DNA of 13,866 nucleotides from Armatimonadaceae bacterium (GTDB taxonomy: Bacteria > Armatimonadota > Armatimonadia > Armatimonadales > Armatimonadaceae). The translations under genes and the position numbers were made by a program. This document shows positions 12,674 to 13,866 of the stretch, piece after piece (the first letter of the stretch is position 1; the number at the start of each line of letters is the position of its first letter). The stretch is from assembly GCA_030446525.1 (NCBI GenBank), contig JAUJNC010000105.1, positions 1 through 13,866 on the forward strand. Reading direction: 5' to 3'. The notes below the pieces were generated by a model. That model made no database searches. It had not been told where the DNA came from and saw nothing but the letters and a program-made list of their open reading frames with translations.

Positions 12674-12837
12674 GTCAGAACAGCGCGTCCGAGCTTCGGC
12701 GTGTCACACATGCGTTCGAACAGTTTCTTCGCGAGCCGCGACTGCTCCTCCATGGACAGGCGCGAATAACCGACTAGGTCCAGAAACAGGACGTGGGCGA
12801 TCTCGGCGGACAGGCGGTTCGGCTTGATGGAGGCCAT
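12670..12837 (-). pseudogene. Truncated class III cyclase N-terminus (55 codons), duplicate of the neighbouring cyclase gene
   Basis: A short ORF from ATG 12837 (GGAG 9 nt upstream) to TGA 12672-12670. It encodes [20 protein letters not shown] and EEQSRLAKKL, nearly identical to residues 6-37 of the cyclase-TIR-ATPase protein, including the first metal Asp (Asp20). It then diverges and stops before the second metal site, so it cannot be a working cyclase. DNA identity is 56 of 63 positions between 12747-12809 and 11479-11541. Its stop overlaps the Rpn start by 4 nt. The simplest reading is the remnant of a tandem second cyclase gene whose body was lost when the Rpn gene arrived. It may still be translated as a leader that couples to the Rpn gene. 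Confidence 0.8.
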
Positions 12838-12869
12838 GTTGGGTGTCTCCGGCGTGGGACTCGCTCCCG

Positions 12870-13866
12870 CTATTTTACTGCGCTTACCCTTTTGTCGGCA
12901 AGCAGCGATGGGCGGGTACGCGCCGCCGCGCTGCGCCCCGGAGAAGCCGGGACCGCGTCCGCCTTCGAGAGCGGCGGCGCCTCCAAGACTCTGACGCCGA
13001 GGAAGGAGCCGACGAGCAGCCGGTTGCCGTCGGGGGCGAAGCGCGGCAACCAGGGGTCGTCCATCTTCAGCGTGGCGGCGACCTGACCGGTGGCGAGGTT
13101 CGAAAACTTGACGGTTTGGTCTAACCCGCAGGTGACCAGTGTTTTGCCGTCCGGCGAGAACGCGACACCGTTTATCCTGCCGACGTGCTCTTGCCGCGAA
13201 AAGACGACGCGCCGCGCCCGCAGGTCCAGCACCGTGGCCGTGGGCTTGTCCCCCATCGTTGTTGCGGTGGCCAGAAGCGCTCCATCAGGGGAAAGAGCGA
13301 CATAGGCGTCTGTAGAAGGGGCGTTGGGAAGGGCATAAATAAGTTTGCGCGTCGCCACATCCCACAGACGCACGGTCCCCCCACGCTCGCCGGCGATCAG
13401 CGTTCGGCCGTCCGGAGTGAACCGCGCCCACATGACTCTGCGCCGGCGGTCAATGCGGCTGCCGTCGCCCTCCAGAGAGGCAGCCGCGTGTCTGATCGGC
13501 GGTGCGGCGCCGGCGCCCGGCGCCACGTCCCGCAACTCCCAGATGGCGGCGCCGGTGTTCGGCCCGAGCGGCCTGGCCCCGAAGACGGCCAGGGTTCGTC
13601 CGTCCGGCGCCAGCGCAATGCCGTTCACGTAGCCCGGCACCTGCGCTACCGGAGGCGGCATACGACGCGGCGCTGCTGCGCCGCCGTCGACATCCCACAG
13701 TGCAATGCGGCTGACATAGCGAAGCGGCGCCTTTCGTTCCTGGATCGCGACAGCCAAACGCCGGCCGTCGCCCTAAACGACCGGCTAGCAGGGGACATCT
13801 TCCGGGTCAGGGGCAATCGTGATGGGCAGCGTGCCGACGGTTCGGCGCGTCGTCATGTCCCAGAAC
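12870..13866 (-). pseudogene. WD40-repeat protein gene interrupted by two in-frame TAG codons (5' part cut by window edge)
   Basis: The open part from a possible TTG start at 13757 to TAG at 12870 gives 295 residues with about six WD40/beta-propeller units: SRIALWDVD, NGIALAPDGRTLAVF, ARFTPDGRTLIAG..VRLWDVAT, VALSPDGALLATA, GVAFSPDGKTLVTCG..VKFSNLATG and PRFAPDGNRLLVG. The same frame continues upstream to the window edge as FWDMTTRRTVGTLP, another WD40 unit end, but is broken by TAG at 13787-13785 and 13775-13773. Between and after the stops the frame reads PVV*GDGRRLAVA, a normal propeller strand, so the stops fall inside one repeat. TAG is the natural terminator of several genes here, so readthrough is unlikely. 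Either a decayed gene or a downstream fragment restarted at TTG. It lies 32 nt before the cyclase fragment; WD40 domains often serve as sensors in cyclase or STAND proteins. Confidence 0.78.

Noticed and set aside
13773..13787. Amber (TAG) recoding, e.g. pyrrolysine or suppressor tRNA, in the WD40 gene
   Set aside because: TAG is the terminal stop of the KGG, BlaI, membrane Usp, Rpn and WD40 genes in the same window, so general reassignment is unlikely.

Overview
The window is very G+C-rich, with a few A+T-rich islands at promoters. It looks like a chromosomal segment of a free-living, didermic-type bacterium with many paralogous signalling proteins. The prepilin leader at the left edge, with its FTLIELL...AIIAILAAIL run, together with AAA-like/WD40/Rpn proteins, would fit Armatimonadota. 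Planctomycetota or Chloroflexota-like lineages cannot be excluded from sequence reading alone.

Left part (1-3900). A partial type IV prepilin-like gene (minus) has a near-consensus sigma-70 promoter. A ridA gene (plus) converges on a three-gene minus-strand stress cluster: a DUF948/YtxG-like membrane protein, a YtxH-like protein, and a small KGG-repeat hydrophilic protein ending in an AT-hook. This mirrors the ytxG-ytxH pairing of the general stress response in Bacillus, and a sigmaB/sigmaF-like promoter candidate precedes it. Next come a BlaI/MecI-family repressor, with a palindrome over its own -10 box, and a divergent soluble GT2 glycosyltransferase (polyprenyl-phosphate sugar synthase-like) closed by a strong intrinsic terminator.

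Middle part (3897-8511). A tightly packed minus-strand operon encodes a KimA-like APC-superfamily potassium transporter, a STAS-UspA fusion, a membrane-anchored UspA-like protein, and an RsbU/SpoIIE-type PP2C phosphatase (4-nt overlap, 4-nt overlap, 18-nt gap). A 6/6 -35 and 5/6 -10 promoter fixes the transporter start at a TTG codon. A perfect 17-bp tandem repeat lies further upstream. I read this as a transporter with dedicated regulatory subunits.

Right part (8726-13866). A minus-strand array, in transcription order, holds: a WD40 gene broken by two in-frame TAG codons; a 55-codon fragment of a class III nucleotidyl cyclase; an Rpn/YhgA-type PD-(D/E)XK nuclease whose start overlaps the fragment's stop; a 700-residue fusion of class III cyclase, TIR and AAA-like ATPase; and a Crp-family cyclic-nucleotide-binding regulator 21 nt further on. 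The cyclase-TIR-ATPase fusion followed by a cNMP-binding regulator is the most unusual element. It joins the two chemistries of Pycsar-type signalling (cyclic nucleotide synthesis and TIR NAD hydrolysis) in one chain with a STAND-like ATPase. No tRNA, rRNA or CRISPR array was seen.
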